From NCBI GenBank assembly GCA_003448685.1, contig DLXW01000286.1:1-13679 (forward strand): DNA of 13,679 nucleotides, read 5' to 3'. The first letter of the stretch is position 1. Each line of letters opens with the position of its first letter. This stretch comes from Cyanothece sp. UBA12306 (GTDB taxonomy: Bacteria > Cyanobacteriota > Cyanobacteriia > Cyanobacteriales > Microcystaceae). A model generated the notes under the pieces. It searched no databases. It saw nothing but the letters and a program-made list of their open reading frames with translations, and was not told the DNA's origin. Of this stretch, positions 5,615 through 13,679 are shown piece by piece. The position numbers and the translations under genes were made by a program.

Positions 5615-8600
5615 TTATTTTAACATTAAGTTTTTAATTTCTTCTAAAAATTGTTGTTCAATATAAGGTTTAGTAAAGTAAGCATTAGCTCCTAAATGAG
5701 TGGCCAACTTACGATGTTTTTCGCTACTACGGGATGTTAACATTGCCACTGGAATTTCCATCAAATCCGGTTGACTACGACGTTTACCCAAAAACTCAAA
5801 TCCATTCATATTAGGCATTTCCACATCACAAATAACTAATTGAACCCCAGGACTGTTGTGTAGCTGTTCGAGAGCTTCCTTGCCATCTTTGGCCTGTAGA
5901 ACACGGTAACCTGCTTTTTGCAAAGTTAAAGCTAAAGTTCGCCGTAAAGCAGCCGAATCATCTACCACCAAAATCATCGGAGTTTGGGGAACCGAAAAGG
6001 GAATTGATGGCTCACCATTGTCTATTTCGGGGATTATTTGCGGTGTATTTGATTCCCAGGGCCGACTCGAAACAATTGGATCAAGAAATTGTTCGATTAG
6101 GATACTACCATTAACCACTGGAATTAATGTTCCATCACCTAAAATTGTACAACCATAGATATAAGAAGGAGGAGTAAGCACACTACCAAAAGGTTTAACC
6201 ACTAATTCCTGTTCTGTTATGAGACGAGTCACCTCCAGAGCAAAAAGTTGCTGTCCTTGACGGATAATTAATAGAGGTAAACCCCAATCTGTTGGATGAG
6301 GAACTGCTTGGAGAGCTTTGCTAGTAAATCCTTCGGCAAAGGCACAATTGTATTCTAGTATTTCTCCTAGAGCATAAATCGGGATAATTTGCGATTGCCA
6401 GTTTAAAAACCGTGCTTGACCAGATTTTTTCAGTTGTTGATCCTGGGGCATAATGACTTCTTCAATACTATCAGAAGGTAAAGCGATCGCTGTCTTTGTT
6501 CCCTCCTCTTGTTCGAGCAAACAGACCAACAATTTGGAGATAGTTAAAGTGAGGGGAAGACTGAGGGTAAAAGTCGTCCCTTTACCAACAATAGAACTCA
6601 CAGAAACCTTACCTTTGAGGGTACGTAGTTGATCTTTGACCACATCTAAACCCACTCCCCTTCCTGATAAATCGCTCACTTGAGAAGCAGTGGAAAATCC
6701 AGGTTCAAAAATCAAATTCTGTAATCTTTCTTGATCAATTGTTTTGATTTGTTCTTGGCTGATTAATCCAGCATCAACGGCTTTTTGAGCAATTTTATCG
6801 AGATTAATCCCTTGACCATCGTCAATAATCTCAATCATCGTTTGATTTCCTTGATGATAAGCACGAATTAGGATCTGTCCAGCTTCGGGTTTACCCAATT
6901 GACGACGGACTTCTGGGGATTCAATCCCATGATCAAAAGCATTGCGTAATAGATGTAACAAAGGATCATACAACTTTTCGAGGGCTGCTTTATCCACTAA
7001 AACTCCTGTCCCCTGAAGCTCAAGCTTAACCAATTTGTTATGAGTATGGGAAAGATCCCGCAAAACTCGAGGAAATCGATTTAAGACTTCTGCCAAGGGT
7101 AACATTCGAGCCCACATTAACTCATCCCTAAGATTAGTGAGCATTTGACCCTGTTGATCCAAACTTTTATTAGAAGAACGAGCAAACAAGACAATATCAT
7201 CTACAGATTCCTCAAGCTGAACCATCTCATCAAGGACAATTTGGACTAAAGAATGAAGCTTGCCATAAGAATCCATTTCCAAAGAATCAAAATCTGTTGC
7301 TAGTTGTCCCCTGTTATTCGAAGACTTCACAGAAGAATCAGAATGATCTTGAGTTCCTACAGCATAGCGTTCAGGAGCAACCAACATTTCATCGGAAGTT
7401 TCCCTCAATTTCCGTGTTATCTGTTGGAAATTTTCAAAGCGATGCAATAATTCCCTAACTCCACCTTGTAACTGCTCATTTTGAAGGGAGAGACTATTGC
7501 GGTTAATAGCCAATTCCCCAATTAAATTATTCATCCGTTCGAGACGCTCAAAATCCACCTTAATCGAGAGATTTCCTTGGGCTACCTGGTTTTTATCCCT
7601 AGACTTATTCGGCCGACCTTGTAAATCCTTGTTATAAGAACTACTTCTGACTTCTGACTTCTGACTTCTGACTTCCTGAACTTGACTGTGTGGCGAATTT
7701 TCCTCATTGTCTGTCAGAGTAGGAAGTTCTTCAAAAACAGCCTCAACTGATTGCACCACCTCCGATATCTTTTCAGTTGATTGTGCCATTAAGGCCGCTG
7801 ATTGTGGAGAAAGATCAGATGGTGATGATTGGTCTTCTACAGCTTCTAGTGGGTCAAAACCGCCAAACACGTCTTCTAAAGCCTGATTTTGCTGAGAATC
7901 TAACCCATCTAATTGACTATTATCCCCTACCGCTTCAAGAACGTTACCAAAAACATCATCTAAAGAAGGAGCATCTAAAAACAGTTCCGTGGAGTCTGAT
8001 ACCGTATGGGTGGGTGGTGCGTGATCTTTTTCTTGTAGTGGAAGTTGTTCAATCTCTAAAAAATCAAGCTCTGGGAAGACAAAATCAGCCTCATCCGATT
8101 CATCTGGTTCTTCTTCAAATAAATTATCGATGGTGAAAGCTCTTACTTCTTGATTTTGTAGATTTGATTGAAAAGTTGACACTTCAGAATTTGTCGTTGT
8201 AATTGGGCCAACATCTTGACTATCCTCCACTTCAAAGCTCAAATTAGGGGGTGCAACTTCTAATGACTGAGTATTAGGATCTAACTTAATCTGGTTCCAA
8301 GCTAAAAGTTCTGGGGAAGGTTGTCCCCCTTGAGTGCGATCGCCTTGTTCTATTACTTGATGATAACTTCCTCGAAAATCAGCTAAAGCTAATTTAGCAA
8401 GAGCCAGAGTTTGCTCACCTTCATCTTCCACCGCCATTAAAACTGCTTGAGCAATGGCTACCAAACCAGGTAAATTGAGTAATTCCCCAAAACCGTGAAA
8501 AACCTCGGCTTGATTGCGTAATTCAGCCGCGAGATCGTAATCTTCAGAATTAGAGATCATCGTAGCTAGATGGTCTAATCCCTCGACAAAATCCACTTCA

Positions 8601-9073
8601 AAAATAGAGGAGACAATATCAACCCCCAAATCTTGACTAGAAGGAATATATTGTTCCCCTTGAATCAAACTATCCCCTAAACTTTGCTCAATGGTGGCGC
8701 AAATTGGCATAGCTTTTTCCAGGGCCAATACTTCGTCAAAACTACCCGTCTCAATTTGCTCCATCAGGGGATCTCTCAGACAATCGTAAGCCTTGAGGAG
8801 ATTACTTTCTAATTCCCCGTCAATTTCCACAGTTTCATCATAGAAAGCCTTAAAAATATCTTCGAGACGATGGGCGATTATTTTGATAGTATCAAGTTCT
8901 ACACTAGCAGCTCCCCCCTTGAGGGAATGAGCCGCCCGCATAATCTCATGAACTTTTGGCTTACTGCGATCGTCTCTCAGGGTGAGTAGACCCGATTCGA
9001 TAATTTCTAGGAGTTCTGGAGCTTCTTCGATAAAGAATTGATAGGCCCCGTCACGGATGTCAGGATTAATCAT
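5615..9073 (-). CDS. pixL: PixL/TaxAY-type CheA histidine kinase with C-terminal receiver
   Basis: A 1152-residue cytoplasmic hybrid kinase. An HPt domain (1-110) carries the phosphorylated H49 in AAHSLKGGAAS. Residues 149-245 look like a degenerate second HPt with H193. A disordered acidic linker (about 246-500) follows. The dimerisation/P3 region starts near 505 (FERLERMNNLIGELAI). The ATPase domain has the N-box (LLRNAFDHGIE, N711), G1 (DDGQG, 751-755), G2 (GRGVGLDVV, 804-812) and KGTTFTLSLPLT. A CheW-like P5 domain spans about 845-1000. The receiver (1033-1152) has D1038/D1039, phospho-acceptor D1083, T1113 and K1135. All catalytic residues are present. In Synechocystis PixL serves positive phototaxis by type IV pili. 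The pix assignment, rather than pil, rests on the PixJ-like receptor gene 43 nt upstream. A heptanucleotide repeat lies in frame in the linker. The ATG at 9073 is chosen because the HPt begins at once. Confidence 0.92.
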   Translation of the reverse strand: MINPDIRDGAYQFFIEEAPELLEIIESGLLTLRDDRSKPKVHEIMRAAHSLKGGAASVELDTIKIIAHRLEDIFKAFYDETVEIDGELESNLLKAYDCLRDPLMEQIETGSFDEVLALEKAMPICATIEQSLGDSLIQGEQYIPSSQDLGVDIVSSIFEVDFVEGLDHLATMISNSEDYDLAAELRNQAEVFHGFGELLNLPGLVAIAQAVLMAVEDEGEQTLALAKLALADFRGSYHQVIEQGDRTQGGQPSPELLAWNQIKLDPNTQSLEVAPPNLSFEVEDSQDVGPITTTNSEVSTFQSNLQNQEVRAFTIDNLFEEEPDESDEADFVFPELDFLEIEQLPLQEKDHAPPTHTVSDSTELFLDAPSLDDVFGNVLEAVGDNSQLDGLDSQQNQALEDVFGGFDPLEAVEDQSSPSDLSPQSAALMAQSTEKISEVVQSVEAVFEELPTLTDNEENSPHSQVQEVRSQKSEVRSSSYNKDLQGRPNKSRDKNQVAQGNLSIKVDFERLERMNNLIGELAINRNSLSLQNEQLQGGVRELLHRFENFQQITRKLRETSDEMLVAPERYAVGTQDHSDSSVKSSNNRGQLATDFDSLEMDSYGKLHSLVQIVLDEMVQLEESVDDIVLFARSSNKSLDQQGQMLTNLRDELMWARMLPLAEVLNRFPRVLRDLSHTHNKLVKLELQGTGVLVDKAALEKLYDPLLHLLRNAFDHGIESPEVRRQLGKPEAGQILIRAYHQGNQTMIEIIDDGQGINLDKIAQKAVDAGLISQEQIKTIDQERLQNLIFEPGFSTASQVSDLSGRGVGLDVVKDQLRTLKGKVSVSSIVGKGTTFTLSLPLTLTISKLLVCLLEQEEGTKTAIALPSDSIEEVIMPQDQQLKKSGQARFLNWQSQIIPIYALGEILEYNCAFAEGFTSKALQAVPHPTDWGLPLLIIRQGQQLFALEVTRLITEQELVVKPFGSVLTPPSYIYGCTILGDGTLIPVVNGSILIEQFLDPIVSSRPWESNTPQIIPEIDNGEPSIPFSVPQTPMILVVDDSAALRRTLALTLQKAGYRVLQAKDGKEALEQLHNSPGVQLVICDVEMPNMNGFEFLGKRRSQPDLMEIPVAMLTSRSSEKHRKLATHLGANAYFTKPYIEQQFLEEIKNLMLK
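7643..7676 (-). repeat. Heptanucleotide tandem repeat inside pixL
   Basis: On the plus strand ACTTCTG is repeated four times exactly (7643-7670), followed by the partial copy ACTTCC. On the coding strand the 21-nt superperiod gives the peptide EVRSQKS then EVRS (residues 467-477). This is the type of short tandemly repeated (STRR) heptamer usually found between genes in cyanobacteria. It sits in the non-conserved linker before the kinase domain, which explains how it is tolerated. Confidence 0.9.
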
Positions 9074-9116
9074 GGGAATTGGTCAGGGGATGTTAAAAGA
9101 ATAGAATTTGCTAGTT

Positions 9117-12100
9117 TTAACTAACTTTAAATTGGTCAACACTGGTTTGAAGTTGATGGGCAACTGCTAATAATTCTTGGAAAGAATCGGAAACCTCAGT
9201 AGCAGAAGAAGAGGTATCTAGAGCGATCGCTGATACTTCTCCCATAACTTGGGTCACGGTTTCTGATGCGGCTGATTGTTCAACGGCTGCATTAGCAATA
9301 GATTCCACTAATTGTTTAATTTGATCACTAGCACCAGCAATTTGATGGAGACTTTGACGAGTTTGTTCAACCAATTGGGAACCAAGGACTACTTGTTCTG
9401 TTCCTGTCATCATTGCTTGAGCAACCTGTTTGGTTTCTCCTTGAATATTGAGTACCAGACCTTCAATTTCGGCGGTTGCTTCGGCTGATTGAGCAGCTAA
9501 GGTCCTAACCTCATCGGCAATTACGGCAAATCCTCGGCCTTGTTCTCCAGCCCTGGCCGCTTCAATGGACGCTTTGAGAGCCAGTAAGTGGGTTTGGGCA
9601 GCAAAGCGACTAATCAGATTAACCGCTTGAGAAATTTGTCCAGAGGCTTCTGAAAGGCTTTCTACTTTTTGGGCAGCTTCCGTAACGGTTTCTCTAATTG
9701 ACATCATGCCATCAACGGTTTGGTTCATGACCATTTCCCCTGCTGCCACTGTTTGACTGGCTTCAGAAAAGGCATCAAGGGTAGTTGCCGCATTGTTGGC
9801 CACCATTTTGATCGAACTTCCCATAACTTTTAGTTGCTCAGTCGCTTGGGCAATTTCTTCCACCTGACGTAATGCTTCATTAGCCAGGGATTGAATGGAG
9901 TGATCATTTTTATCGGTGGTGATAGATAACTTATGGGAGGCTTGCTGTACTTGACTGACAATGCGCCGTAGGTTTTCCACCGTTGAATTATAGGAATCAG
10001 CAATGGTTCCGATTTCATTTTGAGTTACTGTAGCCCTAATGGTCAGATCTCCTTGGCTGATCGGTTCAACCTGCATCAATAATTGAAAAGCTTCTTGCTG
10101 TAATTTTTCTTTAGCCTGTCGTTGTTCTTCGAGGTTACGAGCTTGTTCGTTGAGTAAATTTGACCGTTCTAGGGCGACTCCTACTTGTAGTGCTACTTGG
10201 GTAAAAAAGTCAATGGCTGATTGATTCCAATATCTCGGAGATTGACAATGATGGGCAATTAATAGTCCATAAAGGGTTCCTGACACTACAATCGGAGCAA
10301 CTAAATTAGCTTTAACCCCAAAGGGTTCTAGTTGTTTTAGATGACACTCGGTTAAACCTGCTGTTTGAATATTCGCAGTAGCTTGCACACGACCTTCACG
10401 GTACTTGTCCACATATTTTTCAGCAAAACAAGGATCAGCAATTTGCGCCCCTAAAGCTTGAGGATAACCGGCTTGAACTGATTCAGCCATCACCGTTCCT
10501 TTCCAATCTTCATCAAAACAATAAACAATTACTCGGTCGGTTAATAGTGCCTCCCGACAATTTTCGACTACCACTGAAAAAAGATTTTCTGTTTCAAAAG
10601 CCCCTGAAATTTGTTGAGTAATACTTTTTAAAGATTTGGTTAATTGGGAATCTAATGCTTGTTGACGGCTTAAACTTAGACGGTCTAAAGTAACTTGTAA
10701 TTGAGTAGATAATTGTTTAAGAAAGTTAATATCTTGTTCTTTCCATTGACGGGGAGCAGTACATTGATGGGCAATTAATAAACCAAATAAATTTCCTTGA
10801 TTTAAAATAGGAATAACTAAATTAGCTTGAACTCCTAGTCTAATTAATAGTTCTTGATGTTCGGGATCTAAGGTTTCATCAGAGATATTGTTAATTATTC
10901 CTATGTTTTCTAGACGATAGGCTTCAAGTAAGTTACTCGGAATACAATTATCTTCAATGTCTTCGTTTAAGGTACTACTAATTCCAGAAGCTAATGATTC
11001 ATAAGCAATAGTTCCCCTGCCATCAGGGGTAAAACGATAGATTAGGAGACGATCGGCTTCTAAAAGTTGTCTAGCTCCGGCTAATGCCCCATTAAACCAG
11101 TTTTCTAAAGGTTTTAGACTTTCTGTCCCAGAGGTAGAAGATGGGAGGAAACTTGTGGTCTGTAATTCTGATAAAAAGCGGAAAAGTTCGGTTTCTTGGC
11201 GAATACGGCGATTATTGTGGCCAATACTCTGAGCCATCCTATTAAAAGTTTTGGCTAAGCGGCCTAATTCGTCTTGGCTACCTTCCCTCGCTCTCACTTC
11301 ATAGTTACCCTGAGCAAAAGCTGCTGTGATTTTCTGAAGCTGTTTAATAGGAGTGTTAATAGCTTTAGCGATCGCCCAAGCAACCCCTAAAATAATGACT
11401 AAGACAACCCCTGACAAACCCAATTGTACTAATAAACTTTGTTTAATAATCTTATCTAAAGCAAATTCGGGGTCACCATGAACTAAAATAGCTACTGGAT
11501 TTCCTTTTCTATTAGGTAAAGCTTTAGCGGCCAAAGTATAAGTATCCTTACCGATAACGCTACGATCAAAAACCGTTTCTCCTTTAGCTTTTATGGCTTT
11601 ATTGAGTATAGAATTATCGCTCAAACCAATGTTAACAATAGATTGTCGCAGTTCATTTTTACCGAAGGAAGTGGCCAAAGAAAAAGTACCCGTGGCTACA
11701 TCATAGACATAAACAGCACTATATCCGATTTCTTGGAAAGCATCGATAGTTTTCTGGACAATGGCTAGGTTTTTGTTGACTATATCTCCAGAAATCAAAG
11801 CCCCAATAACTTTTTGGCTACCTGGTATTTTAATAGGAGTAATAGTATAACGGATTAAAGCGTCTTGACCGGAAAAATCTTCAGGTAAAGGGGGTTTTTC
11901 GATAGTAAGTTCTTTCCAAGAGACAATTTCACTGGTGCGAATTTGTTGAGAATTTTTAAAGGCCTGACTAACTAATTTTTTTGGATCAAAAACTTGTCCA
12001 GCACGATCAGCATTAGCATTAGCAATAATCTTTAAATCTTTACCGACTAAAGTAGCATACTCAAGATTACGCAGTTTGAGTTCCCCTGCTAAAATCGATT

Positions 12101-12560
12101 GGAGACGGGCGCGAGTTTCTGAAGATGGGAGCTTACCATTGGCATAATTAAGGGTCGCTTGTAGAATATTGGGGTTAGTGGCAGTAGAAGTAAACCCTAA
12201 ACCCATGTCTTCTAAATCTCTGTTATAGTTAAGCTCGGTCACAGCTAATTGAGATTGGGTTTGATAGCGTAATTGAGAACGTAAGCTACTGACTAATGAT
12301 TGGGAACCCAAACCAATAAAGCCACCAATAGATACCACCACTAAGGCTGTTACTAACTGAGTTTTTTGACTGATGGGAAGATCAGAGAATCTTTGCCATA
12401 AGCTATCATTTTGTGGACCTGAGGGTAGAACAACCTGAGATTCTAGGTTTTCCTCATTCTTAGCCAACAGTTCTTTTGGCTCTAAACTAGAGGGAGATTG
12501 GTCAGAGGTGATGGAAATTTTGCTAGAGGCATCAATATTTGGTTTAACAGGAGTTTGCAT
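9117..12560 (-). CDS. pixJ: PixJ-like cyanobacteriochrome methyl-accepting receptor
   Basis: A 1147-residue inner-membrane photoreceptor. A hydrophilic N-terminus is followed by membrane helix 1 (about 69-90), a Cache-like extracytoplasmic domain (about 95-370), helix 2 (about 376-398), a HAMP domain (399-450), two GAF domains (about 485-625 and 650-797), a second HAMP-like segment (825-870) and the MCP signalling domain (about 880-1147) with the hairpin tip [26 protein letters not shown]2 has both bilin cysteines of DXCF cyanobacteriochromes: DPCF (709-712, C711) and the canonical Cys-His pair (C739-H740). GAF1 has Glu-His (567-568) instead. Two GAFs with only the second complete is the arrangement described for Synechocystis PixJ1, whose GAF2 is a blue/green photoswitch for positive phototaxis. 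Colour tuning here is inference. It lies 45 nt after the haem-protein gene and 43 nt before pixL. The ATG lacks a clear Shine-Dalgarno motif. Confidence 0.92.
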   Translation of the reverse strand: MQTPVKPNIDASSKISITSDQSPSSLEPKELLAKNEENLESQVVLPSGPQNDSLWQRFSDLPISQKTQLVTALVVVSIGGFIGLGSQSLVSSLRSQLRYQTQSQLAVTELNYNRDLEDMGLGFTSTATNPNILQATLNYANGKLPSSETRARLQSILAGELKLRNLEYATLVGKDLKIIANANADRAGQVFDPKKLVSQAFKNSQQIRTSEIVSWKELTIEKPPLPEDFSGQDALIRYTITPIKIPGSQKVIGALISGDIVNKNLAIVQKTIDAFQEIGYSAVYVYDVATGTFSLATSFGKNELRQSIVNIGLSDNSILNKAIKAKGETVFDRSVIGKDTYTLAAKALPNRKGNPVAILVHGDPEFALDKIIKQSLLVQLGLSGVVLVIILGVAWAIAKAINTPIKQLQKITAAFAQGNYEVRAREGSQDELGRLAKTFNRMAQSIGHNNRRIRQETELFRFLSELQTTSFLPSSTSGTESLKPLENWFNGALAGARQLLEADRLLIYRFTPDGRGTIAYESLASGISSTLNEDIEDNCIPSNLLEAYRLENIGIINNISDETLDPEHQELLIRLGVQANLVIPILNQGNLFGLLIAHQCTAPRQWKEQDINFLKQLSTQLQVTLDRLSLSRQQALDSQLTKSLKSITQQISGAFETENLFSVVVENCREALLTDRVIVYCFDEDWKGTVMAESVQAGYPQALGAQIADPCFAEKYVDKYREGRVQATANIQTAGLTECHLKQLEPFGVKANLVAPIVVSGTLYGLLIAHHCQSPRYWNQSAIDFFTQVALQVGVALERSNLLNEQARNLEEQRQAKEKLQQEAFQLLMQVEPISQGDLTIRATVTQNEIGTIADSYNSTVENLRRIVSQVQQASHKLSITTDKNDHSIQSLANEALRQVEEIAQATEQLKVMGSSIKMVANNAATTLDAFSEASQTVAAGEMVMNQTVDGMMSIRETVTEAAQKVESLSEASGQISQAVNLISRFAAQTHLLALKASIEAARAGEQGRGFAVIADEVRTLAAQSAEATAEIEGLVLNIQGETKQVAQAMMTGTEQVVLGSQLVEQTRQSLHQIAGASDQIKQLVESIANAAVEQSAASETVTQVMGEVSAIALDTSSSATEVSDSFQELLAVAHQLQTSVDQFKVS

Positions 12561-12605
12561 AATTATTGACTCTATAATGATTGGTGCAGGCTCAATGCGT
12601 GATTT

Positions 12606-13235
12606 TTATCCTCGATCCAGGGGTAAATTGATCAAAATTCCCCCCATCACATCCCCAACTTTAAAAACTTTATTGGGATAGCGTTGTTTATGGATTGGAT
12701 GCGCATTATGACAGTCCGCACAAGCTGCTGAAACTGCCTTATCGGGATACACAGCAGTAAAGTATTTTTCGCCATTTTTAACTTGAATGTCTTTAACCGG
12801 TAAGCCTGTTTCTACAACTTTCTTCATGGCTTGCTTTTCAAATTCAGTTTTTGGTTGATGGTTATCATTGAGACTCCAAGTAGAGAGGGAACCATAACTG
12901 AAAGGGCTATTTTCTGAGGCGAGTTCCGCACTCATGCGAAACATCTGCGCGGGGAGGGGAAGGGAGTGTTCTTGTTGCCAATTTTCTGTAGCATTGAGGA
13001 CTTTTTCGTCTTTTAGTCTCTGGACAACGTATTTCCCATAGATGGTACGCTGAGATTTAATAATACGGAAAATGTAATCGGTGATCTGGTCTGGTGGCAG
13101 ATTAACAGTATCTTGTCGAGCATTAAGGTTACTGCAAGATACGACAATAAACCAACTCAGAACCGCTAAAATTATCAGGGAGATAATTCTTAGGGAAATT
13201 TTAAATTGACGTTTGGGGGAAGGAATAGAAGTCAT
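12606..13235 (-). CDS. Tll0287-like (DUF3365) haem-c lipoprotein
   Basis: A 209-residue exported protein. A basic N-terminus (SPKRQFK) and a hydrophobic segment (about 13-33) end in the lipobox Val-Val-Ser-Cys with C34, so it is a likely lipoprotein; otherwise a membrane anchor. Residues 45-205 fit the DUF3365/Tll0287-like domain, including SLNDNHQPKTEFEKQA and, near the end, CADCH (172-176), a CXXCH c-type haem motif, then the family's GDVMGGI. Family knowledge: Tll0287 of Thermosynechococcus binds haem c within a PAS-like fold, and this domain also occurs as the sensor part of receptors and kinases. It lies between two receptor genes of a phototaxis-type operon (117 nt after one, 45 nt before the other), suggesting it supplies a redox or ligand signal to them (inference). 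Only three cysteines are present: C34, C172 and C175. The function is undefined; the family is well supported. Confidence 0.85.
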   Translation of the reverse strand: MTSIPSPKRQFKISLRIISLIILAVLSWFIVVSCSNLNARQDTVNLPPDQITDYIFRIIKSQRTIYGKYVVQRLKDEKVLNATENWQQEHSLPLPAQMFRMSAELASENSPFSYGSLSTWSLNDNHQPKTEFEKQAMKKVVETGLPVKDIQVKNGEKYFTAVYPDKAVSAACADCHNAHPIHKQRYPNKVFKVGDVMGGILINLPLDRG

Positions 13236-13352
13236 GATAGGATTCAGTGGGTAAATAAGGTTGATCTCAAATGGGAAATTTGATAGTTTCTAATCAAACA
13301 ATAAGATCATCTGGTGCAAATTGCTTCAACCTATTGTGGGATTAGGTTTTGT
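13236..13352 (-). other. 117-bp gap between receptor and haem-protein genes
   Basis: No gene fits. Two short stems are visible: TCAAAT/ATTTGA (13267-13272 with 13278-13283) and AACCTA/TAGGTT (13328-13333 with 13343-13348, 9-nt loop), the second just after the receptor stop. Neither is followed by T residues in the direction of transcription, so read-through within one operon is likely. Confidence 0.4.
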
Positions 13353-13679
13353 CTATTGGACTTTAAACTGACGAACACTTTCTTGAAGAGTTTGAGCTAC
13401 TTCTAGAAGTTGTTTAAAAGAGTCAGAAACTTGTGCCGCTTCGGCGGAGGTTTTGCTCGAAATAGTCGCCACCTCAGTCATGGTTTGAGTCACTGATTGA
13501 CTCGCATCGGACTGTTCGAGGGCTGCTTTAGTAATAGCTTCGACCAATTCCGTAATTTGAACACTGGCTGCGGTAATTTGATTAAGACTTTTACGGGTTT
13601 CATCGACTAATTTTGTTCCCGTTACCACCTGTTGTGTCCCTGCTTCCATCGCTGTTACCACTTCATTGGTTTCTGCTTG
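13353..13679 (-). CDS. Methyl-accepting receptor, C-terminal fragment (runs off window)
   Basis: Only the last 108 codons are inside the window; the frame is open to the right edge (Q-A-E-T-N-E before the internal GTG at 13659-13661), so the start lies outside. The sequence is the descending helix of an MCP signalling domain and lines up over its whole length, without gaps, with residues 1040-1147 of the PixJ-like protein: T.QVV.G..LV..TR.SL.QI, then EQS.AS..VTQ, then VSDSF.ELL.VA, and a shared ending QFKV plus one residue. It is therefore a tandem paralogue, first of the receptor genes in the operon as seen here. The Synechocystis pix cluster also has two neighbouring receptor genes, pixJ1 and pixJ2. 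What it senses cannot be seen. Confidence 0.9.
   Translation of the reverse strand, partial: QAETNEVVTAMEAGTQQVVTGTKLVDETRKSLNQITAASVQITELVEAITKAALEQSDASQSVTQTMTEVATISSKTSAEAAQVSDSFKQLLEVAQTLQESVRQFKVQ

Noticed and set aside
7777..8136. 119-codon plus-strand frame inside pixL
   Set aside because: Opposite the acidic linker of the kinase; a compositional shadow with no recognisable features.
9830..10018. 62-codon minus-strand frame inside pixJ
   Set aside because: Lies out of frame within the coding strand of the receptor, with no independent evidence.
12561..12605. Imperfect AT stem before the pixJ start
   Set aside because: Too few pairs (about 6 of 8, all weak) to separate from chance in AT-rich sequence.
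13659..13661. GTG as the true start of the right-edge receptor gene
   Set aside because: The frame stays open to the window edge and the residues before the GTG match the paralogous receptor, so the gene is simply cut off.

Overview
The window looks like chromosome from a cyanobacterium, probably a unicellular Cyanothece/Crocosphaera-like strain (genus is inference). The reasons are six copies of the HIP1 octamer GCGATCGC where far fewer than one is expected at this base composition, a PEP-CTERM surface protein, a DevBCA-type exporter, heptanucleotide tandem repeats, and a chemotaxis-like operon whose receptor carries a cyanobacteriochrome GAF domain. No RNA gene, CRISPR array or transposase was seen.

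Layout. At 18-43 there is a hairpin terminator for the leftward gene at 98-1027, which encodes a secreted PEP-CTERM protein with its own promoter near 1102-1130. A 625-bp AT-rich divergent intergenic region (1028-1652) holds several short palindromes and, just before the next start codon, a 15-bp-stem leader hairpin (1584-1639). A rightward operon follows: a DevB-like membrane fusion protein, a DevC-like permease and a DevA-like ATPase (1653-4875), together a MacB/DevBCA-type envelope exporter. The permease gene is clearly more AT-rich than its surroundings.

At the convergent junction (4878-4982) sits a 105-bp element with 26-bp inverted repeats, one arm of which supplies the stop codon and last residues of the CheW-like gene. 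From there to the right edge everything is leftward and arranged as one operon, in transcription order: a second methyl-accepting receptor (only its C-terminus is in the window), a haem-c Tll0287-like lipoprotein, a PixJ-type photoreceptor/chemoreceptor with two GAF domains, a PixL-type CheA-receiver hybrid kinase, and a CheW-like adaptor.

How they work together (inference from family knowledge): the PixJ-like receptor senses blue/green light through a bilin held by its second GAF domain and controls the PixL kinase through the CheW-like adaptor; phosphoryl groups go to receivers that steer type IV pilus motility (phototaxis). The haem protein lies between the two receptor genes and faces the same periplasmic side as the PixJ sensor region, so it may add a redox or gas input. 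The most unusual points are this haem protein, an in-frame heptanucleotide repeat in the kinase gene whose length change would shift the frame, the inverted-repeat element that ends the CheW gene, and the leader hairpin ahead of the exporter operon.
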